Positions 15,182 to 22,276 of a stretch of DNA of 29,826 nucleotides are shown here, in pieces (positions within the stretch are counted from its first letter, which is position 1; each line of letters begins with the position of its first letter). The notes beneath the pieces are model-generated. The model saw only the letters and a program-made list of their open reading frames with translations. It had not been told where the DNA came from and searched no databases. Source of the DNA: Thermomicrobiales bacterium (GTDB lineage Bacteria; Chloroflexota; Chloroflexia; Thermomicrobiales; UBA6265); assembly GCA_041390825.1 (NCBI GenBank), contig JAWKPF010000043.1, positions 1-29,826 of the forward strand, in the 5' to 3' direction. The position numbers and the translations under genes are program-made.

Positions 15182-15550
15182 CTGAGCACCATCATGCTGA
15201 TGCACGACCGATTGGCGACGTCCATGATGCTCTTCATGGCGGCGATCGGTATTTGGGGCATGTTCATGTATTTCACCGGTGGCGGGCTCACCGGGAGTTT
15301 CAACGGCGCCCTTGCGATAGGCGAGGTGCTGATCATCGCGCAAGTGGCGTTCGGGGTCATCCTTTACTTCAAGGGTTTTCGACCCGAGTCCTCGATTCAC
15401 ATTCTGTACGGACTGACGGCTGTCATCGCGCTTCCCTTCATCTGGAGCTACATGCGAGAACGTGATGCCAGGCAGGCCTTGCTCATCTTCAGTCTTGGGG
15501 CGCTCTTTGTGTCCGGACTGGCCATCCGAGGAATGACGACCGGCAGCTGA
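15182..15550 (+). CDS. Small four-helix membrane protein of unknown function
   Basis: Counting from codon CTG at 15182 the protein has 122 residues with four predicted membrane helices (about 12-35, 43-66, 70-93, 98-118) and charged connecting loops, notably MRERDARQ between helices three and four. No motif identifies it. GGAGG at 15171-15175 is six bases before the CTG, an ideal distance, whereas the first ATGs (15194, 15200) are 18-24 bases away; a rare CTG start is therefore my best guess, with ATG 15194 the alternative. It follows the metallo-hydrolase by 43 nt, and a terminator hairpin overlaps its stop. Confidence 0.7.
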   Translation: MSTIMLMHDRLATSMMLFMAAIGIWGMFMYFTGGGLTGSFNGALAIGEVLIIAQVAFGVILYFKGFRPESSIHILYGLTAVIALPFIWSYMRERDARQALLIFSLGALFVSGLAIRGMTTGS

Positions 15551-15570
15551 ATGCCGGTCGCCTCGTTTTT
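15537..15570 (+). terminator. Rho-independent terminator of the 11.2-15.6 kb operon
   Basis: Perfect 9-bp arms CGACCGGCA (15537-15545) and TGCCGGTCG (15552-15560) enclose a six-base loop that contains the TGA of the membrane-protein gene. Five bases later come five Ts (15566-15570). Confidence 0.75.
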
Positions 15571-15682
15571 CAGCAGTGTACGAACACCGCGAAACCATCG
15601 TGCGCTTCGGCGCGTCTTCTATGACTGAGAGACAACGGGATTTCTGGCGTTTGGCTGGGAATCATCCGAATTTGCGATGACG

Positions 15683-15725
15683 TTGACATTGCTACGCCAC
15701 GAGCGTACAATCTGACCGTACAGTC
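15683..15725 (+). promoter_or_regulatory. Near-consensus sigma-70 promoter with direct repeats over the -10 and start
   Basis: TTGACA at 15683-15688 and TACAAT at 15706-15711 are separated by exactly 17 bp, placing the transcript start near 15718, about 55 bases before the helix-turn-helix gene. The -10 lies within CGTACAATC (15704-15712), which is repeated as CGTACAGTC (15717-15725) 13 bp downstream over the start point. This is where a repressor, possibly the encoded protein itself, would bind. Confidence 0.75.
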
Positions 15726-15772
15726 CGAAAGATACGTTCGCGACGGCATGGGGAATCGCGTAAGGAGTGGGA

Positions 15773-16303
15773 GTGGAAGGCAGTTCCCGCGATTACCAAC
15801 CGGTAATCGATCAAGCGTTGCAAGTGGTCTATAGCCATCATCACCGCTTGATTAGCCAGCTTTACCCAAGCGCCTTCGAGCCGCTTTCGCTCGACGCCCT
15901 GCGCGATGGCCCGCTTGGAAGAGATCTCAGCAAGCTCGCTCGCCTCGCTCGAGGTGAAGTCAAAGAGCAAAAGGACCACGTGCTGACAGCGATCGATTCG
16001 ATCGTTCAGCTTCTCTTTTGGCCGGCGGCCGCGGACGACTACACGGTCCCGCGATCGTTCTGGGACTCCGAGCTTGGGCGCATGTTGGCGCTCGCGAAGT
16101 TCCGGGCCTTCGAGGCGAACGAACTCGTTTCGATCGGCAATGCAGCGCAACAGCTCAATGTCACCCGCCCCACCATCTATCGGTGGATGGATGACCGGAC
16201 GCTCAGTTATGTCAAGGATGATATGAGCGGACGAACCTTCGTGGTGCGCAAGGATATCGAGAATCTGAAGCGGGTCGCGGCCGAGTTGGGCGCCTCCGAC
16301 TAG
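15773..16303 (+). CDS. DNA-binding protein with a C-terminal MerR/excisionase-type helix-turn-helix
   Basis: A 176-residue protein. Residues 118-140 (LVSIGNAAQQLNVTRPTIYR onwards) are a clear excisionase/MerR-like helix-turn-helix, followed by a beta-hairpin wing (LSYVKDDMSGRTFVV) and a short helix. The N-terminal 110 residues are mostly helical, with no family I recognise; this would be the sensor or dimerisation part. The GTG at 15773 is chosen since AGGAG lies five bases before it; a GTG six bases upstream would overlap that Shine-Dalgarno. It is a one-gene unit with its own strong promoter and terminator. Likely a transcription regulator; its targets are unknown. Confidence 0.8.
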   Translation: MEGSSRDYQPVIDQALQVVYSHHHRLISQLYPSAFEPLSLDALRDGPLGRDLSKLARLARGEVKEQKDHVLTAIDSIVQLLFWPAAADDYTVPRSFWDSELGRMLALAKFRAFEANELVSIGNAAQQLNVTRPTIYRWMDDRTLSYVKDDMSGRTFVVRKDIENLKRVAAELGASD

Positions 16304-16328
16304 CGCAAGAGCAACCATGAATCTGCGG

Positions 16329-16354
16329 AAACGGCGCCAATTGGCGCCGTTTTT
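16329..16354 (+). terminator. Strong Rho-independent terminator after the helix-turn-helix gene
   Basis: A perfect 24-base palindrome (16329-16352) centred on CCAATTGG gives a GC-rich stem with a four-base AATT loop, and Ts continue to 16354. It lies 26 bases after the stop codon. The minus strand has only three Ts, so it mainly stops plus-strand transcription. Confidence 0.9.
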
Positions 16355-16575
16355 CGTTCTTCCGGGGCGGTTTTCGACGGATTCACCAAGGCGATCAGCT
16401 CAAGTTGCTCGTTCGAGCATTGAGACGTCTCGAACGCTGCTGAGACTGGAACTGCCGGATCGCACCGGCGCCGAACGAGTCTGGGATCGACCATCACGAC
16501 ATCCGGCCCGCGATTCATGGATCGGTGCTGCTGACGACAGGAACGAAAGCTCCGGGGCGGTCGTGGGCTCGTTGG
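16355..16575. other. Gene-free stretch between convergent genes
   Basis: About 220 bases between the terminator and the alr stop. I see no plausible gene, RNA or terminator for alr. The only repeat noticed is the 11-mer TCCGGGGCGGT at 16361-16371 and again at 16551-16561, which could be chance in GC-rich DNA. Confidence 0.5.
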
Positions 16576-17718
16576 TCAGCTGTCGATGTACTCCACTGGT
16601 ACCCGGCGAGAGATACGCGCGACGATTTCGTATCCAATCGTGTCGATCGCCGCCGCAAGCTGGTTTGCTGTTGCTGCGCCAGACGAGGCATCTCCGATGA
16701 GGGTGACCTCGTCGCCGACCGAGAGTTCGACGCCGTCAGGAATCCCCACCGCGCACTGGTCCATGGAAACGCGACCACGCACGGGAAGCCGATGTCCCTG
16801 AAAGCCGACCCAACCTTTGTTCGAAAGCGCCCGCGGAAAGCCGTCGGCGTAGCCGATAGGAACAATGCCGATCCGCTCTTGTCCGGTGGCAACGTACGTT
16901 CCGCCGTAGCCGGTTCGGTCTCCCGGGGTCATCTCGAAGATGTGTTGCACCGTAGCGCGCCACTCGAGCGCCGGTTTCATGCCATCGAGAACCTTCACAT
17001 GTTCAGACGGAGCGATGCCATACAGGCAAATCCCGGCGCGGACCATATCCAGGTCGGCTGACCGATTGCGGAGAAGCGCCGCGCTATTGCTGATATGCGC
17101 CATCGGCGGGACGAAACCAGCTGCTTCGAGCTCTGCGCGGACGCGCTGAAACTCGGAGAGCTGCTCGTCCATGCGGACGGTCGTCAGCTCATCTGCTTCG
17201 GCAAAGTGCGAATAGACGCCATCCAACTGGATCATCGAATCACTCGCAAGCCGGTACGCCAGCTCGACCGCTTCCGAAGGATGCACGCCGAACCTTCGCA
17301 TACCGGTGTCGATCTTGAGGTGGACGTGCAGCTGTCGGGAGTCCGAGCGGGACGCTAGCAAGCGCTCCGCTTGCACCATGTCCCCTACTCCGATGGCGAC
17401 GTCCAGTTGCGCCGCAATCGGCGCTTCGGTTGGGTCTGACGAACCAAGAACAAGGATGGGCGCCTCGATACCGGCCTGGCGAAGTTCTGATGCCTCGGCA
17501 ACCGTCGCGACTCCCAGATCGGAAGCGCCGCCCCGAAGAGCAGCGCGGGCCGAATCGACCGCGCCGTGCCCATAGGCGTTCGCCTTGACCACCGCCATGA
17601 ACCGTGCGCCAGCGGTGATTTCACGCCGAATACTGCGCGCGTTGGTTTCGATGGCGCCCAGGTCGACGATCAGCCGGGTTGGTCGGTGTCCGGGGCGCGG
17701 CGCGCCAGGCTGGCGCAT
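16576..17718 (-). CDS. alr: Alanine racemase
   Basis: A 380-residue PLP enzyme making D-alanine for peptidoglycan. The N-terminal barrel carries VVKANAYGHG, with the PLP lysine Lys45; HLKIDTGMRRFG and HISNSAALL follow. In the C-terminal domain GDRTGYGGTYVA holds the catalytic Tyr271 (usual neighbours VSYG are TGYG), then GYADGFPR and RGRVSMDQ. The ATG at 17718 leaves one base after the CBS stop; an in-frame ATG at 17739 would overlap the CBS gene by 20 bases and cannot be excluded. Clustering with acpS and the NAD(P)HX dehydratase resembles the acpS-ydcC-alr region of Bacillus. Confidence 0.95.
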   Translation of the reverse strand: MRQPGAPRPGHRPTRLIVDLGAIETNARSIRREITAGARFMAVVKANAYGHGAVDSARAALRGGASDLGVATVAEASELRQAGIEAPILVLGSSDPTEAPIAAQLDVAIGVGDMVQAERLLASRSDSRQLHVHLKIDTGMRRFGVHPSEAVELAYRLASDSMIQLDGVYSHFAEADELTTVRMDEQLSEFQRVRAELEAAGFVPPMAHISNSAALLRNRSADLDMVRAGICLYGIAPSEHVKVLDGMKPALEWRATVQHIFEMTPGDRTGYGGTYVATGQERIGIVPIGYADGFPRALSNKGWVGFQGHRLPVRGRVSMDQCAVGIPDGVELSVGDEVTLIGDASSGAATANQLAAAIDTIGYEIVARISRRVPVEYIDS

Positions 17719-17719
17719 G

Positions 17720-18241
17720 CTAGCCGGCGTCTTCCTCATCGCTTTCGGACGCGATCAGCTTGACGAGATCCTTGCGGGAAACGATGCCGACGATCTTGTT
17801 GTCGCCGGTGACCACAGGCACCGGATTCACGTTGTGGTCGATCATGATGGTCGCCAAATCGAGAACCGTGGCGTCCTTGTCGATATTGATGACTGGCGAG
17901 GTCATCAGTTCGCGCGCAGTCGTTGCCAGCACGCGCCGAACCTCATGATCGAAGTCGCTGGCGTCATCGTGCGTTTCGCGGTTCCATGGCAACCTGAACT
18001 TGCCAGCCTGGAAGTAGCCGCCGAAGAATGAGACGGTTTCCGGAACGTCCACTTCGGCCTTGCGGGTGACGATATCCGACTCCGTAATGATGCCGAGGAG
18101 ATCGCCATCTTCGACGACCAGCACACCCGGAACGTCGCTCCGGGCCATCATGGAGGCGACCGTTTGCACGGTGTCGTCAGGCGCTACGACGGGCACCTTT
18201 TTTCGCATGATCGACGCAACGCTGACTTCATCCTGACTCAC
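17720..18241 (-). CDS. CBS-domain pair protein
   Basis: A 173-residue protein made of two CBS domains: residues 4-65 (VASIMRKKVPVVAPDDTVQT ... GIITESDIV) and 110-165 (ARELMTSPVINIDKDATVLD ... GIVSRKDLV), with a linker of about 45 residues between them containing the aromatic SFFGGYFQAGKFRLPWN. CBS pairs bind adenine nucleotides and usually sense energy or AMP/ATP state. The GTG start overlaps the nnrD stop as GTGA. Its partner is unknown; lying between nnrD and alr it may report nucleotide status to these enzymes, but that is inference. Confidence 0.9.
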   Translation of the reverse strand: MSQDEVSVASIMRKKVPVVAPDDTVQTVASMMARSDVPGVLVVEDGDLLGIITESDIVTRKAEVDVPETVSFFGGYFQAGKFRLPWNRETHDDASDFDHEVRRVLATTARELMTSPVINIDKDATVLDLATIMIDHNVNPVPVVTGDNKIVGIVSRKDLVKLIASESDEEDAG

Positions 18242-19230
18242 GATGTTCCTGCGCTTTCTATCTCGAGCTCAGCAAGGATTCGGGCGATGGCCTCGGGCAG
18301 GTCACTGGCAACCACGCCAAGTGACGAGAGTTCCTGTGTGAGGCGCAACGCCGCTTGGGTGCCAGCATAGACGGCCAATGCCGCGGCGTCGACTGCTTCG
18401 AGACCTTGCGCGAGAAAGGCCGCGATCGAGCCCGCGAGCACGTCGCCGGTACCAGCCGTGGCGAGCGCTGGGGCGGCGGTCTCGACGGTGCGAACCACTG
18501 TCCCATCGCTGATGTACGCCTTACCGGCTTTCAGCACGATCACCTGGCCGAATGCCTCAGCGGCGTCCTTTGCCGCGCTGGCGGGATCTGCCAGGATCAC
18601 ATCGGCATGGCGAATGGTCAAGGCCGCAAGCTCACCAACGTGCGGTGTCAGCACGAGCGACCCTGGCGCAACCTTCGTCCACCACGACTCCTGCTCTGAC
18701 AGCCAGTGCAGGGCATCCGCATCGACCACCGCAGGAATCGATCCATCGAGAAGCGTGCTTCTGGATTCCCCGGAGGCCTCCCGTGCTATCGAGCCAAAAC
18801 CCATGGAGCGCGTCGCAGTGCTCGTGTTCTCCCCGAAAATGCCGGACAGCAACGCAGTAGCGGCGGCATCCCGGGAAAGACCCGGTCCGATGAGCAGCGC
18901 CTTCGATTTCGCGATGTGTGGTTCGAGAAGCGCGATCGCTTGCTGGACGCCGTGGGCCGAGTCGGTTTCCGGCATCGGCACGAAGACCGCTTCTGGTACG
19001 AGCGCGGCGGTGGCGCCCACCGAGGAGCGGGGAATCGCGAGGCTGACGATACCTGCGCCTGAACGAGCCGCGCCCATGGCCGCCAACGCCGGAGCGCCGA
19101 TATACCCACGAGCCCCGCCGACGATGACGAGGCCGCCCACTCCCCACTTGTGCGCTGTGGCGTCGCGTCTTGGCAGGAGTGCCAGCGCGGAAGCGCGGTC
19201 GATGAATTCGACCGTTGTGCTCGATGTCAT
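18238..19230 (-). CDS. nnrD: ADP/ATP-dependent (S)-NAD(P)H-hydrate dehydratase
   Basis: A 330-residue ribokinase-fold dehydratase that repairs hydrated NAD(P)H using ATP or ADP. Motifs are HKWGVGGLVIVGGARGYIGA (27-46), ALLIGPGL (111-118), VVDADALHWL (168-177), LTPHVGELAAL (194-204) and ATAGTGDVLAGSIAAFLAQG (257-276) at the nucleotide site. The N-terminal epimerase domain found in fused Nnr proteins is absent, so the epimerase must be elsewhere. Residues 134-164 are a Ser/Thr/Gly-rich stretch that looks like an insertion between conserved blocks. The ATG at 19230 overlaps the acpS stop as ATGA. Confidence 0.9.
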   Translation of the reverse strand: MTSSTTVEFIDRASALALLPRRDATAHKWGVGGLVIVGGARGYIGAPALAAMGAARSGAGIVSLAIPRSSVGATAALVPEAVFVPMPETDSAHGVQQAIALLEPHIAKSKALLIGPGLSRDAAATALLSGIFGENTSTATRSMGFGSIAREASGESRSTLLDGSIPAVVDADALHWLSEQESWWTKVAPGSLVLTPHVGELAALTIRHADVILADPASAAKDAAEAFGQVIVLKAGKAYISDGTVVRTVETAAPALATAGTGDVLAGSIAAFLAQGLEAVDAAALAVYAGTQAALRLTQELSSLGVVASDLPEAIARILAELEIESAGTS

Positions 19231-19643
19231 GAGTCGATTGGTCCCTTGATTGCAACAACGATTGCCATCGCGTCGGTGCGTGAATGCGTGATCGACACGC
19301 TGAAATCTGTGAGTCCCAGGAGTTCGGCGCGGGCTTTCGCGTCCCCGTGCAGGACGAGGACCGGCTTGCCGCGCCGATTCACCTGTGTCTCCATTTCGCG
19401 CCATTTGATGCCGCGAATGCCAGTACCGAGCGCCTTGGAGGTTGCTTCTTTGACGGCAAAACGCCCAGCGAGCTCTTCGGTGCGGTTGCGAAAGCGTGAC
19501 CGCTCGTATTCGGTGAAACATCGGTTGAGGAACCGTTCGCCGAAATCGTCGAGAACCCGCTGTACACGGGCAATTTCTATGATGTCAATGCCGACCGAAA
19601 TGGCGCCCGACTTGTCTGGATCGAATTCGGGAATGTAGATCAT
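19227..19643 (-). CDS. acpS: Holo-[acyl-carrier-protein] synthase
   Basis: A 138-residue AcpS-type phosphopantetheinyl transferase, which activates acyl carrier protein by attaching 4'-phosphopantetheine from CoA. Magnesium ligands are Asp20 in VGIDIIEIARV and Glu66 in RFAVKEATSKALGTG; FTEYERSRF lies between, and the C-terminal SVSITHSRTDAMAIVVA strand completes the fold. The first 14 residues (IYIPEFDPDKSGA) are longer than in most AcpS proteins. The ATG at 19643 overlaps the tgt stop as ATGA, and its stop overlaps nnrD likewise. Confidence 0.95.
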   Translation of the reverse strand: MIYIPEFDPDKSGAISVGIDIIEIARVQRVLDDFGERFLNRCFTEYERSRFRNRTEELAGRFAVKEATSKALGTGIRGIKWREMETQVNRRGKPVLVLHGDAKARAELLGLTDFSVSITHSRTDAMAIVVAIKGPIDS

Positions 19644-20869
19644 GCGGCGCTCTCGGCGCGCGGGCCGGCCACGCGGTATCTGTCCAGGAACGTCGATCGT
19701 GCCGACTCGAAGGCGCCCTGATCGATCGCGATCCGCATCGTTTCCATCTGTCGGACCAGGAAGCGCAGATTGTGCACAGATGCCAGCCGCAGGCCGAGGA
19801 TCTCGCGTGCGCGGAAAAGATGGTGCAGGTAGGCGCGGTCGAACATGGCGCACGTTTCGCAATCGCAGGAATCATCGATTGGCACGAACGATTCCCGATG
19901 GTTCCGATGATGGAGATCGATGCGCCCGTCGGGTGTGAAGACCGAACCGTTGCGCGCCAACCGGGTCGGCAGGACGCAATCGAACATGTCGACGCCTTGC
20001 GCCACTCCGTTCCAAAGGTCTTCAGGCGAGCCGACGCCCATCAGATAGCGTGGCTTTCCTTCCGGAAGCTCTGGTACGACGACATCCAGCATCTCGGCCA
20101 TTTCGGCCTTGGTTTCCCCAACGCTCAATCCGCCGATCGCGATGCCGGAAACGTCGGCTGCTGCGACATACTGGGCGCTCAACCGGCGAAGATCTGGATC
20201 CATCCCACCCTGGCAGATGCCGAAGAGCACGCCCTTGCGTGGCCGGCAAGACTCGGCGAGTGCTGCGATACAGCGATCGAGCCAGCGATGGGTGCGCAAC
20301 GTCGCGTCGAGCATCTTGCGCGGCTTGGCCGGCAGCCCGATCAGGTGGTCGAGCGCCATCATGATGTCCGAGCCGAGCTGTGCCTGAATATCGACGGCGC
20401 GTTCAGGCGTCAGCATGTGCAATGAACCGTCGATATGCGACCGAAAGCGCACACCGTCGTCAGAGACTTTCGCTTGCTGCGCCAGAGAGAAGATCTGGAA
20501 TCCGCCGCTGTCGGTGAGAATTGGCCGATCCCAGCACATGAACGGATGCAACCCGCCTGCAAGATCGATGAGCTCGGGTCCAGGTCGAAGCATCAGGTGA
20601 TAGGTGTTGGCAAGCACGATCTGGGCGCCGAGACGAGCGACCTCGTGCGGGTGCAGTGTCTTGATCGTTGCCTGCGTGCCAACCGGCATGAAGACCGGGG
20701 TCTCGATCGAGCCGTTGCGGGTTTGAATTCGACCACGCCGCGCGCGCGTGCTGGGATCAGTCGCGATCAGTTGATACGAGAAACCAACCGGGGACGACCC
20801 GTTGGGTGAGGCGATTCGCAATGCCTCGCCTGTGGATGGGCGATCGATTTGTTCTTGAACGTTTGGCAC
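19640..20869 (-). CDS. tgt: Queuine/preQ1 tRNA-ribosyltransferase
   Basis: A 409-residue bacterial TGT that swaps guanine for preQ1 at the wobble position of GUN-anticodon tRNAs. The general base is Asp120 in TDSGGFQIFSL; FGICQGGMDPDLRRLS and GGLSVGE bind base and backbone; the nucleophile is Asp297 in DMFDCVLPTRLARNG; zinc ligands are Cys335, Cys337, Cys340 and His366. Residues 1-32 are an extra, weakly conserved extension, so the true start could be inside it. The GTG at 20869 follows the tatA/B-like stop by six bases with no clear Shine-Dalgarno. queA and other queuosine genes are not in the window. Confidence 0.95.
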   Translation of the reverse strand: MPNVQEQIDRPSTGEALRIASPNGSSPVGFSYQLIATDPSTRARRGRIQTRNGSIETPVFMPVGTQATIKTLHPHEVARLGAQIVLANTYHLMLRPGPELIDLAGGLHPFMCWDRPILTDSGGFQIFSLAQQAKVSDDGVRFRSHIDGSLHMLTPERAVDIQAQLGSDIMMALDHLIGLPAKPRKMLDATLRTHRWLDRCIAALAESCRPRKGVLFGICQGGMDPDLRRLSAQYVAAADVSGIAIGGLSVGETKAEMAEMLDVVVPELPEGKPRYLMGVGSPEDLWNGVAQGVDMFDCVLPTRLARNGSVFTPDGRIDLHHRNHRESFVPIDDSCDCETCAMFDRAYLHHLFRAREILGLRLASVHNLRFLVRQMETMRIAIDQGAFESARSTFLDRYRVAGPRAESAA

Positions 20870-20875
20870 CAGACG

Positions 20876-21523
20876 TTAGCGCGGCTGGTTGTAGCCCGCC
20901 TGGAGGCGGCGGTTACGGGCACGCTGAACGGCATCAGCACGGTCCGCGCTGCTCGTCGATGCGGCTGAAGCGGACTTGGACGCTCCGTTCGAGGCCGCGA
21001 CGCTGACCCTGGGCGCCTCACCGACATTGTCCATGAACGACACATCGGCTAGCGGGTCCGACTTGGATGCGATGGGTTTGACTTCTTCCACTTTCGCGGT
21101 CTTGGCCGCTGTTCCCGTGGACTTTGCAGATGAAACCGATGATGACTTGCTTGTTGTCGAGGACGACGACGTCGAGGTCGACTTCGCAGTCGTCGGCTTG
21201 GAGCCGCTCTTGTTGGCCGAGTTGGCGGCGCTCTGCGCGGTTCGCTTGGCCGAATTGACTTCCTTCTGCAGTGTGTTGGTAGCGCCCGTAAGCTCGCCCT
21301 TGACGCCGGCAATCTCGCGGTCGACCTGGCTGCGAAGCTCGCGGACATTCACGCCCGCTTCCCGTTCGAACTCGCCTTGCAGGTCCGAGGTCATTCTGCG
21401 GGCGTCGCGCAACAGCTTGCCCGCCTGACCGGCGAGCTCGGGTAGACGCTCTGGTCCGAAGATAATGAGTGCAACGATCGCGATGATCACGATCTCTTGC
21501 ACGCCCATTCCGAGGAAACCCAT
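20876..21523 (-). CDS. TatA/TatB-like twin-arginine translocase component with a long Ser/Thr-rich tail
   Basis: A 215-residue protein with the Tat A/B architecture: a short N-terminal membrane helix (about 7-23, VQEIVIIAIVALIIFG) with a polar Glu10, the hinge FGPERLPELAG (22-32), and an amphipathic helix to about residue 60. Residues 60-100 are predicted helical; from 100 on it is low-complexity Ser/Thr/Ala/Lys, far longer than a TatA and closer to a TatB. TatA and TatB cannot be separated firmly; tatC is not present. It heads the tgt-alr operon in the place where yajC often follows tgt. TGAGGTTG precedes the ATG. Confidence 0.85.
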   Translation of the reverse strand: MGFLGMGVQEIVIIAIVALIIFGPERLPELAGQAGKLLRDARRMTSDLQGEFEREAGVNVRELRSQVDREIAGVKGELTGATNTLQKEVNSAKRTAQSAANSANKSGSKPTTAKSTSTSSSSTTSKSSSVSSAKSTGTAAKTAKVEEVKPIASKSDPLADVSFMDNVGEAPRVSVAASNGASKSASAASTSSADRADAVQRARNRRLQAGYNQPR

Positions 21524-21575
21524 GGCAAAACAACCTCATTCTCTGGTGGATTTGGGCGCTCGGGTCGGCGGTGTC

Positions 21576-21608
21576 TTGTCGGCTTGAGCGCCGGTGAAGT
21601 ATAGCATT
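21576..21608. promoter_or_regulatory. Overlapping divergent promoters for the tatA/B-like and pth operons
   Basis: On the minus strand TGCTATACT (21606-21598) is an extended -10 pointing to the tatA/B-like gene; no -35 match is seen. On the plus strand TTGTCG (21576-21581) and TATAGC (21600-21605), 18 bp apart, could serve pth. The two -10 elements overlap by four bases. The 12-mer AAGTATAGCATT (21597-21608) recurs at 27337-27348 in the other divergent housekeeping region. Confidence 0.5.
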
Positions 21609-21662
21609 GGGGAAAAGCGGGCCCGGCGTCGGCACGCCCGGGACACCGTGAGAGAAGGGACG

Positions 21663-21676
21663 CGTTCGATCGAACG
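21663..21676. repeat. 14-bp perfect palindrome touching the pth start codon
   Basis: CGTTCGATCGAACG is perfectly self-complementary and ends on the base before the pth ATG. It separates the only Shine-Dalgarno-like sequence (AGAAGGGA, 21654-21661) from the start by 15 bases. In RNA it could form a hairpin that brings the two closer; in DNA it could be a protein site. Confidence 0.5.
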
Positions 21677-22276
21677 ATGAAAGCAATTGTTGGGCTCGGG
21701 AATCCGGGAAACCAGTATGCCGGGACCCGGCACAACATCGGTTTCATGGTGGTCGACAAGTTGGCCAGCGAATTCGGCGCAGGCACTCCCAAGGCGAGAT
21801 TCAAGTCGCTCGTCACAGAAGTGACCATCGGCAGCGAAAAGGTGGTGCTCCTGAAGCCCCAAACCTATATGAACCTGAGCGGCGATGCGGTTCGGCTGAT
21901 GGGTTCCTGGTACAAGCTCTATGCAGACGAGATTCTGATCGTGTTGGACGAACTGGATCTCCCATTCGGTACGCTCCGCTTGCGTGAGCGCGGCAGCGCA
22001 GGGGGGCACAACGGACTGTCGTCCGTGATCCAGCAGCTCGGCACGAACGAGTTTCCGCGTCTGCGGGTTGGAATCGGACGGGGCCGTTCGAGTGCAACCG
22101 CGCAGGTGCTTTCGAAATTCTCGTCAGACGAACAGCAAGAATTGCCGTTCGTTGTTGCGGACGCCGCGGAGGCTGCCACACTCTGGGTGCGCGAAGGGGC
22201 GGTGACGGCCATGAACAAGATCAATGCCAGCGCGTCGAAATCGGTGGCTGAAACTGGAGGCTCGATCAGTGGTTGA
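21677..22276 (+). CDS. pth: Peptidyl-tRNA hydrolase
   Basis: A 199-residue Pth that releases peptides from peptidyl-tRNA dropped by stalled ribosomes. Motifs: VGLGNPGNQYAGTRHNIGF (5-23) with catalytic His19 and Asn9, KPQTYMNLSGDAV, ILIVLDELDLPFGTLRLR with the conserved Asp, and GSAGGHNGLSSV. Length is normal, with about ten extra residues at the C-terminus. Its last codons carry the Shine-Dalgarno and GTG of the next gene. Pairing with acyl-CoA genes rather than with ribosomal or mfd genes is unusual. Confidence 0.95.
   Translation: MKAIVGLGNPGNQYAGTRHNIGFMVVDKLASEFGAGTPKARFKSLVTEVTIGSEKVVLLKPQTYMNLSGDAVRLMGSWYKLYADEILIVLDELDLPFGTLRLRERGSAGGHNGLSSVIQQLGTNEFPRLRVGIGRGRSSATAQVLSKFSSDEQQELPFVVADAAEAATLWVREGAVTAMNKINASASKSVAETGGSISG

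Noticed and set aside
16361..16561. Direct repeat TCCGGGGCGGT 190 bp apart as a mobile-element boundary
   Set aside because: Only 11 bases, GC-rich, with nothing resembling an element between the copies.
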